This document shows positions 41,134 through 51,074 of a stretch of 64,000 nt of DNA, piece after piece. The position numbers were made by a program, and so were the translations under genes. This DNA comes from Porphyromonas sp. (GTDB lineage: Bacteria > Bacteroidota > Bacteroidia > Bacteroidales > Porphyromonadaceae). The stretch covers positions 1-64,000 of the forward strand of contig JALFBN010000015.1 of assembly GCA_022772085.1 (NCBI GenBank), given 5' to 3'. Every line of letters begins with the position of its first letter. Within the stretch, counting starts at the first letter, position 1. Under the pieces are notes generated by a model. That model was given only the letters and a program-made list of their open reading frames with translations, made no database searches and was not told where the DNA came from.

Positions 41134-42060
41134 ATGTCAGGTAGCAACTCCCCCTCCATCCCGATGGAGTCCCAGCAGCCCTATCGTTCGGGCTTCGTTA
41201 ACATTGTAGGTAATCCCAATGTGGGCAAATCCACCCTACTAAACTATCTTGTGGGAGAGCGCCTGTCCATCATTACGTCTAAGGCTCAAACCACACGTCA
41301 TCGCATATTGGGCATTGTCAATACCCCTAATATGCAGGTGGTGTACTCCGATACCCCGGGAGTACTCAAACCCAACTACAAGCTACAAGAGCGGATGCGA
41401 GCTTTTTCGGATCAAGCCCTAACGGATGCCGACATCCTTATATACGTGACCGATGTAGTGGAGAATCGGGAGAAGAACAGTGACTTTTTGCAAGCTGTGG
41501 GGCGTCTCAGTTGCCCAATTCTGCTTGTCATCAACAAGATAGACCTCACAAATCAAAAACATTTGGAAGCTCTCGTCGAGGAATGGCACGCTCTGCTACC
41601 TCAAGCGGAAATCTTGCCTATATCAGCGACCAATCGCTTTAATGTACAGCCTCTGCAAAAGCGTATTGAGGAGTTGCTTCCTCTCTCTCCTCCCTATTTT
41701 GAACGAGATGCTTTAACCGATCGTCCTGCACGATTCTTCGTTTCGGAGATCATCAGAGAAAAAATCCTCCTCTACTACACAGAAGAAGTACCCTATGCCG
41801 TGGAGGTTGTCGTGGAAGAGTTTAAAGAAGCTCCTCACCGAATCGACATTAGAGCAATAATCCTTGTGGAGAGAGAGAGTCAAAAGGGGATTATCATCGG
41901 GCACAAAGGAGTTGCCATCAAAAAGCTGGGAATAGCTGCACGTCGCCCTCTGGAGAAATTTTTTGACAAACATATCCGACTGGATCTTATCGTACGTGTC
42001 GAGAAAGATTGGCGCCAAAATGACCATGACCTCTCCGAATTTGGCTACAGCCTAGAGTAA
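41134..42060 (+). CDS. era: GTPase Era
   Basis: Start ATG 41134; [32 protein letters not shown]-terminal KH GHKGVAIKKLG. Confidence 0.95.
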   Translation: MSGSNSPSIPMESQQPYRSGFVNIVGNPNVGKSTLLNYLVGERLSIITSKAQTTRHRILGIVNTPNMQVVYSDTPGVLKPNYKLQERMRAFSDQALTDADILIYVTDVVENREKNSDFLQAVGRLSCPILLVINKIDLTNQKHLEALVEEWHALLPQAEILPISATNRFNVQPLQKRIEELLPLSPPYFERDALTDRPARFFVSEIIREKILLYYTEEVPYAVEVVVEEFKEAPHRIDIRAIILVERESQKGIIIGHKGVAIKKLGIAARRPLEKFFDKHIRLDLIVRVEKDWRQNDHDLSEFGYSLE

Positions 42061-42088
42061 AAATAATCAGCAGACACAACCCATTTAA

Positions 42089-43399
42089 ATGAGTAATTTA
42101 GTAGCCATAGTAGGTCGTCCTAATGTAGGCAAAAGCACCTTGTTCAATCGATTGGTAGGAAGCCGCCAAGCCATTGTAACCGAGATCTCGGGCACTACTA
42201 GAGATAGACAATACGGACATACAAGCTGGACGGGACATGAGTTCTCGATCGTTGATACGGGCGGTTGGGTCTCGGGTAGCGACGACGTGTTCGAATCCGA
42301 GATCAATAAACAGGTACAAATCGCCATCGAAGAGGCTGATGTAATCCTATTCGTTGTAGATGTGATGGCTGGGATGGTTGATCTAGACCGTGAGGTTGCA
42401 GGTCTCCTCCGCCGTTCGCAAAAGCCCATTCTAATCGTTGCCAACAAAGCCGATACCTTTGAAATTGGCTACCAAAGTGCCGAGTTTTATGCCCTAGGGC
42501 TGGGAGATCCCTATGCCATTAGTGCAATCAACGGTTCGGGCACGGGAGATCTCCTTGATGCGATCGTAAACGCTCTCCCCGATAATAGCGAAAATGAAGC
42601 TGAGATAACACTCCCGCGTTTTGCCGTAGTGGGTAGACCCAATGCAGGGAAGTCCTCCTTGATCAATGCCTTCATCGGAGAAGAGCGCAATATTGTTACC
42701 AACGTGGCAGGCACCACACGCGATTCGATTTACACGGAATACAATAAATTTGGATTTAACTTCTACCTTGTAGATACAGCAGGTATTCGCAAGCGAGGTA
42801 AGGTTCAAGAGGATTTGGAGTATTACTCTGTGATACGTTCGATCCGAGCCATTGAGAATAGCGATGTCTGCATTGCCATGATCGATGCGACTCGAGGTAT
42901 CGAAAGCCAAGATGTCAATATCCTATCCCTTGTGATGCGCAACAGCAAAGGCTTGGTGGTCTGCGTGAATAAGTGGGATCTTGTAGAAAATAAATCCAAT
43001 GAGGCGATCCGTATGTTTGAGGAAGCCATCCGCGCCAGACTTGCTCCGTTCTCTGACTTTCCGATCCTTTTTATCAGTGCACTGACCAAACAGCGTATTT
43101 TCAAAGTATTGGAAATGGCGAATGCCGTATATCAGAGAAGAACAAAACGAATCCCCACTCACGAGCTCAATGAGGTACTTCTCCCTATCATAGAGGCCAC
43201 GCCTCCTCCATCGTGGAAAGGAAAATACATCAAGATCAAGTATGTAACACAGCTCCCCACAGCGGTTCCTTCGTTTGCATTCTATGCCAACCTCCCCCAG
43301 TGGGTTAAAGATCCGTACAAGCGATTCTTAGAAAATCAAATCCGTAAGAATTGGGATTTTTCGGGCATTCCGATCAACATTTTCATTCGAGAAAAATAA
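42089..43399 (+). CDS. der: Ribosome biogenesis GTPase Der
   Basis: 436 aa; two GTPase domains ([33 protein letters not shown]). Confidence 0.97.
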   Translation: MSNLVAIVGRPNVGKSTLFNRLVGSRQAIVTEISGTTRDRQYGHTSWTGHEFSIVDTGGWVSGSDDVFESEINKQVQIAIEEADVILFVVDVMAGMVDLDREVAGLLRRSQKPILIVANKADTFEIGYQSAEFYALGLGDPYAISAINGSGTGDLLDAIVNALPDNSENEAEITLPRFAVVGRPNAGKSSLINAFIGEERNIVTNVAGTTRDSIYTEYNKFGFNFYLVDTAGIRKRGKVQEDLEYYSVIRSIRAIENSDVCIAMIDATRGIESQDVNILSLVMRNSKGLVVCVNKWDLVENKSNEAIRMFEEAIRARLAPFSDFPILFISALTKQRIFKVLEMANAVYQRRTKRIPTHELNEVLLPIIEATPPPSWKGKYIKIKYVTQLPTAVPSFAFYANLPQWVKDPYKRFLENQIRKNWDFSGIPINIFIREK

Positions 43400-43437
43400 T
43401 CCTCTGACCTATTCCGTATCAAGAAAAACCGAGCAAG

Positions 43438-44145
43438 ATGACTAAGTGCCACTTCATCATACCGGCAGGTGGTTCCGGACTTCGGTTTGGCAGTCCTCTA
43501 CCCAAACAATTTATTGAGGTTGGAGGACTTCCTATATTGATGCACACCCTACGCGCCATAGCCCCTTATGCCTCCAGCATTATACTGTCGCTATCTGAAG
43601 AATATCAGGCATATTGGCAAGGGGTATGCAAGGAAAAAAAATTCACAATACCTCACACCATCGTCCGAGGGGGCTCAACACGATTTGAATCGGTGCGCAA
43701 CGCGCTAACCCACCTATCGCTATCACAAGGGGATTTGGTAGCTATACACGATGCCGTACGCCCCTTGATCTCGGGTTCTACCATCCAATCCTTAATTCAC
43801 TCCGCCCAAACATTCGGTGCAGCAATCCCCTACTTACCCCTAACCGATTCCATCAGACAACGTACCGAAGAAGGGAACTCTAGAGCCATTGATCGTAGTC
43901 AATTTGTAGCCGTACAGACGCCACAGGTTTTCCGTCTTGACAAGATCCGATCCGCTTATACACAAGCTTCGGCAAACTCTTCATTTACAGACGATGCCTC
44001 TGTATACGAAGCCCTATATAGAGATTCGATACAGCTGATCCTTTCAAACGAAGAAAATAAAAAAATCACCCACCCCCATGATCTTCTCTTTTTGGAGGAG
44101 ATGCTCCGACGACTACCATCCGATCCCCTTGTACAAGAGCACTAA
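43438..44145 (+). CDS. ispD: 2-C-methyl-D-erythritol 4-phosphate cytidylyltransferase
   Basis: 235 aa; IIPAGGSGLRFGSPLPKQF, VAIHDAVRPLI, TDDASVYE. Confidence 0.93.
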   Translation: MTKCHFIIPAGGSGLRFGSPLPKQFIEVGGLPILMHTLRAIAPYASSIILSLSEEYQAYWQGVCKEKKFTIPHTIVRGGSTRFESVRNALTHLSLSQGDLVAIHDAVRPLISGSTIQSLIHSAQTFGAAIPYLPLTDSIRQRTEEGNSRAIDRSQFVAVQTPQVFRLDKIRSAYTQASANSSFTDDASVYEALYRDSIQLILSNEENKKITHPHDLLFLEEMLRRLPSDPLVQEH

Positions 44146-44188
44146 ATTAAGGTGTTTATCACAAGCGCTCTAGCATTAGCCTCACCAT

Positions 44189-46285
44189 ATGCAAGACTAT
44201 CTAGAAACTGCCATAACCTTTTTGCCTGGTATTGGGGAAAAGAAAAGTAAGCTCCTACAAAGCGAACTAGGCGTCTGCACTTTTCGTGATTTACTCTATA
44301 CCTTTCCCTTTCGTTACGTAGATCGAACCCGAGTATATACGGTTCGGGAGATTAGGGAGAGCAATGTCGATATTCTACTTCGTGGCGTAATCGTAGGGTA
44401 TGTACTGGAGGGACTCGGTCGGAAAGCTCGGCTAAGAGCCCTATTCAAAGACACAACGGGATCGATCGAACTCACGTGGTTTAAGGGTACTAACTATATA
44501 AGCAATCAATATCCCGAAGGCAAAGAATACATCATATACGGCAAAGTCAAATCTTTTGACCATACTCTAAACATAATCCATCCCGAGGTGACTCCCATTA
44601 CCCAAGCCAACATGGTCATGGGAGGGTTACTATCAGTTTATCACACCTCTGAGAAGATGAAACGAGGGGGATTGGATAGTCGAAACCTACGGATAGCCAT
44701 CGGCAAGCTATGTCAAGTGGTACATCTCTACCTACAGGACCCTCTTCCCGAGGAGATTCGCACGAAAAAAGGATTGATACCATTGGCACAGGCAATATAT
44801 AGTATCCATTTCCCCAAAAACGAACAGGTCCTGGAGCAAGCTCGCTATCGGCTTAAGTTCGACGAACTATTCTTTTTCCAACTCTCCCAACAGCTTGTCA
44901 AAAGAGAGCGAAAAGCCCGATTCAAAGGCTATGAACTGAATAGAGTCGGGTACTATTTCAATACGCTTTACGATAGTTTGCCTTATGATTTAACTCAAGC
45001 GCAGAAGCGTGTGCTTCGGGAGATTCGGTTTGACACCCATAGCGGGATACAGATGAATCGCCTGATACAGGGAGATGTTGGTTGTGGTAAAACACTTGTC
45101 GCCACCTTTGCCATGCTACTAGCTTTGGATAATGGACACCAAGCCTGCATGATGGCACCTACCGAGATATTGGCACACCAGCACTTTGAAACGCTGAGTG
45201 CACAGCTAGCTCCTCTCGGAATCGAGATCGCACTATTGACAGGGAGTACATCCCAAAAAGATCGTACAATGATTCTCAAAAAGGCTGCCGATGGCTCTTT
45301 ACAAATTCTCATTGGTACGCATGCCCTCCTGGAGGAAAAGGTACAATTTGCCCATCTTGCCTTAGCAGTAATAGACGAGCAACACCGCTTTGGTGTACAG
45401 CAGCGAGCCAAACTTTGGGAAAAGAGTCCGCAACTCCTCCCCCACGTGCTGATCATGAGTGCGACCCCCATACCACGCACCCTTGCCATGACTCTGTATG
45501 GGGATTTGGATATATCTGTTATAGACGAACTGCCTCCCGGCCGCAAGCAGATTATCACGAAGCACTTTTTCGACGACTTTGCCGATAAGGTATTTGAATT
45601 TGTAGGTCAGGAGCTTTTCGCAGGCAGGCAGATATATGTCGTCTATCCTATGATCGAAGGATCGGAAGACTCCGATTACAAAAACCTAGAGACCGGCTAC
45701 GAACAATACTGTTACCACTTCGGAGCAAGAAATGTCACATGGGTGCACGGCAAACTCAAAGCCTCAGAGAAGCAGGAGCGAATGGAAGAATTTGTCTCCG
45801 GTAAAGTTCCAATACTCCTATCAACAACCGTTATCGAAGTGGGTGTAAATGTACCCAATGCCTCCGTAATAGTCATTGAAAATGCCGATCGCTTCGGATT
45901 AGCTCAGCTCCATCAGCTCAGAGGGCGCGTGGGACGAGGCGATCAACAAAGCTATTGCATCCTACTCTCCAAAAGAGATCTTAACGCAATTGCTCACAAG
46001 CGCATCGAGGCAATGTGTAGCTCCAATGACGGATTTTTCATTGCCGAAGAGGATCTAAAACTCAGAGGGGCAGGCGATATAGAGGGGACACAACAGAGTG
46101 GAGATCTCCCGGGACTGTCCTTAGCAGATCCATCTAAAGACCTTAATATACTCTATGCGACCAATGTAGAAGTGCGTGAGTTAGTTGAAAATGAAGCACT
46201 TCTCAATGATCCTAAAAATGCCTCTATCAGGGAAGAAATGAGGCGATTGTACCCGAAAAATAAATACTGGGGATACATCGGATAG
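44189..46285 (+). CDS. recG: ATP-dependent DNA helicase RecG
   Basis: 698 aa; QGDVGCGKTLVATFAMLLAL, DEQHRFGVQQR, MSATPIPRTLAMTLYGDLDISVIDELPPGR, QLHQLRGRVGRG. Confidence 0.97.
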   Translation: MQDYLETAITFLPGIGEKKSKLLQSELGVCTFRDLLYTFPFRYVDRTRVYTVREIRESNVDILLRGVIVGYVLEGLGRKARLRALFKDTTGSIELTWFKGTNYISNQYPEGKEYIIYGKVKSFDHTLNIIHPEVTPITQANMVMGGLLSVYHTSEKMKRGGLDSRNLRIAIGKLCQVVHLYLQDPLPEEIRTKKGLIPLAQAIYSIHFPKNEQVLEQARYRLKFDELFFFQLSQQLVKRERKARFKGYELNRVGYYFNTLYDSLPYDLTQAQKRVLREIRFDTHSGIQMNRLIQGDVGCGKTLVATFAMLLALDNGHQACMMAPTEILAHQHFETLSAQLAPLGIEIALLTGSTSQKDRTMILKKAADGSLQILIGTHALLEEKVQFAHLALAVIDEQHRFGVQQRAKLWEKSPQLLPHVLIMSATPIPRTLAMTLYGDLDISVIDELPPGRKQIITKHFFDDFADKVFEFVGQELFAGRQIYVVYPMIEGSEDSDYKNLETGYEQYCYHFGARNVTWVHGKLKASEKQERMEEFVSGKVPILLSTTVIEVGVNVPNASVIVIENADRFGLAQLHQLRGRVGRGDQQSYCILLSKRDLNAIAHKRIEAMCSSNDGFFIAEEDLKLRGAGDIEGTQQSGDLPGLSLADPSKDLNILYATNVEVRELVENEALLNDPKNASIREEMRRLYPKNKYWGYIG

Positions 46286-46460
46286 GGACTCTTTAAGTGT
46301 TATTTTATCACAAATCAACCTAAAAAGCATCCCGGAAGAGCCTCAATTAGCTTTTTTCTATTGCAGTATCAATTTTATCAACTATATTCGCAAACGGAAA
46401 AATAGGCAGATTCGGGAGGTGTGCTCCTCGTATGCCCAGTATGAACGAAACCAGAATAGG

Positions 46461-47537
46461 ATGAAAGAAACGAAGCTAACAATTACTCGAACCCTACTCC
46501 TTGTGGGATTTGCAGCGTTGCTTAGCTTGCCGCTCGAGGCCTCTACACTTGAGAGAAAGAAGTCTCGCAGACGAAAGGTTGCGCGTACAACCGCAGTAAC
46601 TTCGACGAGAAGCAAGCAAAGTGCCACGCTACACAAGGCAGACACAACACAGATGCCCAAGCTCTATGCAGACGGTGTCAAAGGGATAGACAAAGTCAAG
46701 GCGAAAAGCAATATGCGTGAATTAGAAGAGGCACGCGAAGCCCTTGAAGCGCCAGCCATCGACCTCTACGGCGGAGATAGCTGGGGTTCATATGTAAATC
46801 CTTTTGCAGGAAAGCATTCAGTGAATATCCCATCCCATCACGAAATTGACTGTGACGGCTTTGTGATGCCTCTCAGAGGTAAATGTGAAGTTACCTCTGG
46901 TTACGGCTACCGCTCACGCTTTGGACGGAATCACTATGGTGTAGATCTCGCACTCCATACGGGGGACTCCGTTCGTGCGGCATTCGACGGAAAGGTACGT
47001 ATCCGTGACTACGAAGGCAAAGGCTATGGCTATTATATCGTGATACGTCATCCCAACGGATTAGAAACCGTTTACGGACACCTTAGCCGCCAACTGGTAC
47101 ATCGTGACCAAGTGGTGCGTGCCGGAGATGTTATCGGATTGGGAGGATCGACAGGACGCTCCACCGGACCTCATCTTCATTTGGAGTTCCGCTTTATGGG
47201 TATACCCATCAATCCGACGCAGATTGTGGATTTCTCTCTCGGAGTACTGCAGCGTGATACCTATGTATTCCGTCGTGGTAACACCGATAAGGCAGGACCT
47301 AGCTATGGAGAGATGTTCGCTGGCAACGATGCCGAAAAAGCCACGAAGTATAAAAACTCTTCGAATAGCCGGGAACGTGCCAAAGCCAAGGCTCCTCAGA
47401 CGCATCGCATCCAAAAGGGAGATACCCTCTCTGCCATTGCACAGCGTAATGGGACTACAGTATCCAAGCTCTGTAAGCTCAACAATATGAAATCGAATGC
47501 AACGCTCCGTCCGGGAAAGTCCATTCGAGTGCGTTAA
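46461..47537 (+). CDS. M23-family peptidase with C-terminal LysM
   Basis: Start MKETKLTITRTLLLVGFAALL signal; GYGYRSRFGRNHYGVDLAL, STGPHLHLEFR; LysM HRIQKGDTLSAIAQRNGTTVSKLCKLN. Confidence 0.93.
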   Translation: MKETKLTITRTLLLVGFAALLSLPLEASTLERKKSRRRKVARTTAVTSTRSKQSATLHKADTTQMPKLYADGVKGIDKVKAKSNMRELEEAREALEAPAIDLYGGDSWGSYVNPFAGKHSVNIPSHHEIDCDGFVMPLRGKCEVTSGYGYRSRFGRNHYGVDLALHTGDSVRAAFDGKVRIRDYEGKGYGYYIVIRHPNGLETVYGHLSRQLVHRDQVVRAGDVIGLGGSTGRSTGPHLHLEFRFMGIPINPTQIVDFSLGVLQRDTYVFRRGNTDKAGPSYGEMFAGNDAEKATKYKNSSNSRERAKAKAPQTHRIQKGDTLSAIAQRNGTTVSKLCKLNNMKSNATLRPGKSIRVR

Positions 47538-47586
47538 ATAGCCCTCCATACTTCAAAGAATAGAAATAGAATCTCCGAAAAAGATG

Positions 47587-47628
47587 AATGTACCGAGTGA
47601 GGTCTCTACTCATTCGGTACATTTTTTT
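47587..47628 (+). terminator. Intrinsic terminator after M23 peptidase gene
   Basis: AATGTACCGAGTGAG / CTCATTCGGTACATT hairpin followed by T-run. Confidence 0.9.
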
Positions 47629-47806
47629 GTGGATAACAAAATGGGGTCTCCTGAGGAAAGTAGCCAACAAAATCGCAAGAGAGTTTGTATCTTAGCGGGA
47701 GATAACAGTCGGGATAGCACCATATCCACTCCTCTATTCCTGGAGAGAGGGTGTAGTACATGAGGTATAGTGCACCATCTCGACACCTCGTATCTATCAA
47801 AAAGCG

Positions 47807-48967
47807 ATGCAATTTAGAGATATAATAGGTTACGAATCAATCAAGGGAGAACTTCGAAAAATCAGTTCGTCGGGGCATATACCACACAATATCCTTTTTG
47901 AGATAGAGGATGGAATGCCCGGAGTAGCACTAGCACTCGCATGGATACAGTACCTTAACTGTGAATCTCCTCTTGATGGCGACAGCTGTGGGGTATGCCC
48001 TCAGTGCAAGATGATATCGCAACTAGCGCACCCCGATGTCCACTATATCTATCCTGTGATCAATGCTTCAGAAGCCGAAACACCTTCTGATGATTTTCTA
48101 GAAAACTGGAGGGAAATGATCGAAAACGAGGGAGCAGAATTCGATCACGAAACTTGGCTTCGCTATCTGAAAGCCACCAAACAGCAACCAATCATTTACA
48201 GCAAAGACGCACTCGCTTTGGAGCATAAGCTCAGCATTTCCACCAGTGAGGGAAAATATCGGATGGTTATCATCTATGAACCTGATCGCATGAACGAGAC
48301 AGCAGCCAACAAACTGCTGAAGCTGATGGAAGAGCCTCCTGATAAGACGATCATTGTCTCCGTTTGCTTTGCGGTGGATGCCCTCTTGGAAACTGTTATC
48401 AGTCGTATGCAACGCTTTGAGATCCGTCCTCTTTCTCCAAAGGAGCTACGGGAAGGTCTTTTGGAGTCGCACCCCTCAGCCTCAGAAAATGAGATTCAAA
48501 GGGCACTGCTACGGAGCAATGGAATCCTGCTGCGAGCACGCCAATTAGCCGCCAACAACATCACTCAACGCAAGTACTCCGAACTCTTTGAAAAAATGAT
48601 TGAATACATCATTACCAAGGATGTATTGGCTCTGAAAAAACTAAGCGAAAAGATCGAAACCGAAGGGCGAGAGTGGATCATTGCCGCCCTTAGTTACTTT
48701 GAGGAGTGCTTCCGTCTGAGCTTTACAGGGAGTTTTACCGGGCATAATACATATGGTGTATCTCCCAATGAACAGATGTTTTTCATCGCATTGCAGGATT
48801 GTATATCGCTCAAAAATATCGAGACGATATACAAAACAACAGAGAGCGCGATCCACCACATTCGTGGGAATGTTAGCGCAAAAATGGTACTCTTCGATAC
48901 ATTCTTGCGCTATACGGCGGCTCTATCTCCGGCCTTCAAAGCTAAGGGGATATCCTCTCTCCGCTAA
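47807..48967 (+). CDS. DNA polymerase III delta'-like clamp-loader subunit
   Basis: 386 aa; IIGYESIKGELRKISSSGHIPHNILF, zinc site C..C..C, NAAKLLKLMEEPP-like (NETAANKLLKLMEEPPDKTIIV), SRMQRFEIRPL. Confidence 0.88.
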   Translation: MQFRDIIGYESIKGELRKISSSGHIPHNILFEIEDGMPGVALALAWIQYLNCESPLDGDSCGVCPQCKMISQLAHPDVHYIYPVINASEAETPSDDFLENWREMIENEGAEFDHETWLRYLKATKQQPIIYSKDALALEHKLSISTSEGKYRMVIIYEPDRMNETAANKLLKLMEEPPDKTIIVSVCFAVDALLETVISRMQRFEIRPLSPKELREGLLESHPSASENEIQRALLRSNGILLRARQLAANNITQRKYSELFEKMIEYIITKDVLALKKLSEKIETEGREWIIAALSYFEECFRLSFTGSFTGHNTYGVSPNEQMFFIALQDCISLKNIETIYKTTESAIHHIRGNVSAKMVLFDTFLRYTAALSPAFKAKGISSLR

Positions 48968-48970
48968 AAA

Positions 48971-50311
48971 ATGAATTCGTTTAATGGATCTCCTATGGCA
49001 ATAGTCCCCTCTACGGACCTAAAAGTAGCACATCTCTGCACTAATGATAGCGCCGGAGGTGCTGCCATAGCTGCCCGAAGGCTCATGATGGCACAGCGAG
49101 CATGTGGCATCCATGCCGATATGTTGGTTTTAAAATCAACGAGCGGGACCCCTCATGTATCGCCATTATGGGAAGAGAGTCCGTGGGTCAAGGGACTCGC
49201 CCTTGGGAAGAAGGTTCTAGAGGCCGGAAGTAGTTGGATCTGTCAGGGCTTTCGACGAGCCCGTATCTTTGAGACCTCCATTCCTATAACGGGCTTCTCG
49301 CTCCGACATCATCCACTCATCCACTCAGCCGATGTAATACACCTACATTGGATAAATCAAGGCTTCCTAGGAATCCGCTCCCTCCGCGAGATCGCCCAAC
49401 TCGACAAGCGAATCGTATTCACCCTGCACGACGTTTGGCCCGTCACGGCCGTTTGTCACTATTTGGATGATTGCACAAAGTTCTGCGAAAAAAAGGGATG
49501 TTATGACTGCCCACAACTACAACCGGGGATTCCATTTCTTGATATAGCTCACCTCGTTTTTGAGCAGAAAAAGAGATTGTATCAAGCCATGAAACCTTCG
49601 TTTGTGGGTTGTAGCCGATGGATTACCAGCGAGGCTAAAAGATCAAGCCTTAGCGGATCCTATCCCATCGACACGATACCCAATGTTTTTGACAAAGACT
49701 CGTTTTACCCTACACCTCGTGTACAAGCACGATTGCAATTGGGGCTCCCAACGGATCGTCCGATACTTTTATTCGGAGCGGCGCGCCTTGACAATCCACG
49801 TAAAGGATTTCAAGAAATGATCGCTGCATTACAGCACTTTTATGCAACACCCTACGCCCAAGAAATGCGCCCATTGGCAGTACTTTTTGGTAAAATAGAA
49901 CAACCCGACCAGTTAGCCCCCCTTCGATCTATTGATTTGAAATGCGTAGGGTATATATCGTCTCCTCAAGAGATGGCTCTTTACTACTCTGCAGCCAATG
50001 TCTTTGTGACCCCTTCACTTACAGACAATCTTCCCAATACCATCATAGAGGCAGCAGCAACGGGATGCCCTACGGTCGCATTTCAGGTTGGAGGGATTCC
50101 CGAAATGATTATCCATGGTACCACGGGCTATCTGGCACGTTATCGGGATATTGAAGATTTATCTCGAGGAATTACCGAGATGCTCCAAGCCACGGAGGAA
50201 GGACCCATTGATCTATGCCGCACGGAAACCTTTCGGAGATACGATACCACGACCATCGTGAAACAATACAACGACGTCTACCAAAGAAGAAATTATACAG
50301 ATGACAACTAA
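48971..50311 (+). CDS. Glycosyltransferase (GT4-like)
   Basis: 446 aa; LFGAARLDNPRKGF, VTPSLTDNLPNTIIEAAATGCPTVAFQVGGIPEMI. Confidence 0.88.
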   Translation: MNSFNGSPMAIVPSTDLKVAHLCTNDSAGGAAIAARRLMMAQRACGIHADMLVLKSTSGTPHVSPLWEESPWVKGLALGKKVLEAGSSWICQGFRRARIFETSIPITGFSLRHHPLIHSADVIHLHWINQGFLGIRSLREIAQLDKRIVFTLHDVWPVTAVCHYLDDCTKFCEKKGCYDCPQLQPGIPFLDIAHLVFEQKKRLYQAMKPSFVGCSRWITSEAKRSSLSGSYPIDTIPNVFDKDSFYPTPRVQARLQLGLPTDRPILLFGAARLDNPRKGFQEMIAALQHFYATPYAQEMRPLAVLFGKIEQPDQLAPLRSIDLKCVGYISSPQEMALYYSAANVFVTPSLTDNLPNTIIEAAATGCPTVAFQVGGIPEMIIHGTTGYLARYRDIEDLSRGITEMLQATEEGPIDLCRTETFRRYDTTTIVKQYNDVYQRRNYTDDN

Positions 50312-50882
50312 AACTCAATGCCTACAGATGATCAGGTCGCTTGGGATCTTTGGACTCATCTTAGGGCTATTAAGTGGAAGTCTCATGGAGCTTTCCGCAC
50401 AGAAGAGCCTCGTTGCCTATTTCTCCCTCTTAGGTGGTATTACTCAATCCGTGGCCCGAGAGGTACACCAACAAGTCGGGGGCGATATCTTCCGTATAGA
50501 GGCACTGGAGGAGTACCCCAGCTCCTACCGAGAGGTAGTAGACCGAGCCAAGAGAGAACGTGATCAACAGCTCTTACCTCCCCTCAGAACCACCTTGGAT
50601 TCCCTTCCCTACGATACAATTTATCTATGCACACCTATATGGCTGGGGCAACTTCCGGCCCCTGTACGCACATTTCTGGCGACCTACTATTTTGAGGGTA
50701 AAGTAGTAGTTCCCATAGCTACGAGTGGAGGGAGCAAGATTGAGAAGCTAATACCTCACTTAAAACGGGCGATACCCTCGGCTCGTCTCATGAATGGATT
50801 GTGGATCCATCGTAACGAAGTCGACAATAGCACCAATCGCATTGCTTGTTGGCTCGCCACCCTTAAGCCACTTGCCCCTTAG
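50301..50882 (+). CDS. Flavodoxin-like protein with N-terminal signal
   Basis: 193 aa; LVAYFSLLGGITQSVAREV, DTIYLCTPIWLGQLPAPVRTFL. Confidence 0.85.
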   Translation: MTTKTQCLQMIRSLGIFGLILGLLSGSLMELSAQKSLVAYFSLLGGITQSVAREVHQQVGGDIFRIEALEEYPSSYREVVDRAKRERDQQLLPPLRTTLDSLPYDTIYLCTPIWLGQLPAPVRTFLATYYFEGKVVVPIATSGGSKIEKLIPHLKRAIPSARLMNGLWIHRNEVDNSTNRIACWLATLKPLAP

Positions 50883-50911
50883 AGTCTCCGTTGGCCCTTA
50901 GTTTTTTAAGT

Positions 50912-50954
50912 ATAGACCTCCCCCCAAAAAGCGGATACGGAGGTCTATTTTTTT
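50912..50954 (+). terminator. Intrinsic terminator
   Basis: ATAGACCTCC / GGAGGTCTAT 10-bp stem followed by T-run. Confidence 0.85.
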
Positions 50955-51074
50955 GCTTCTGCCCACAAAAACCCTTGATACACGATAATCATTACCTTTG
51001 CAAACGTGTACGTAGAGACCTAGCTCACCTCTCGTATCGGGAATTTTGTATCAACGCTATTTAGAACAAAAGAT

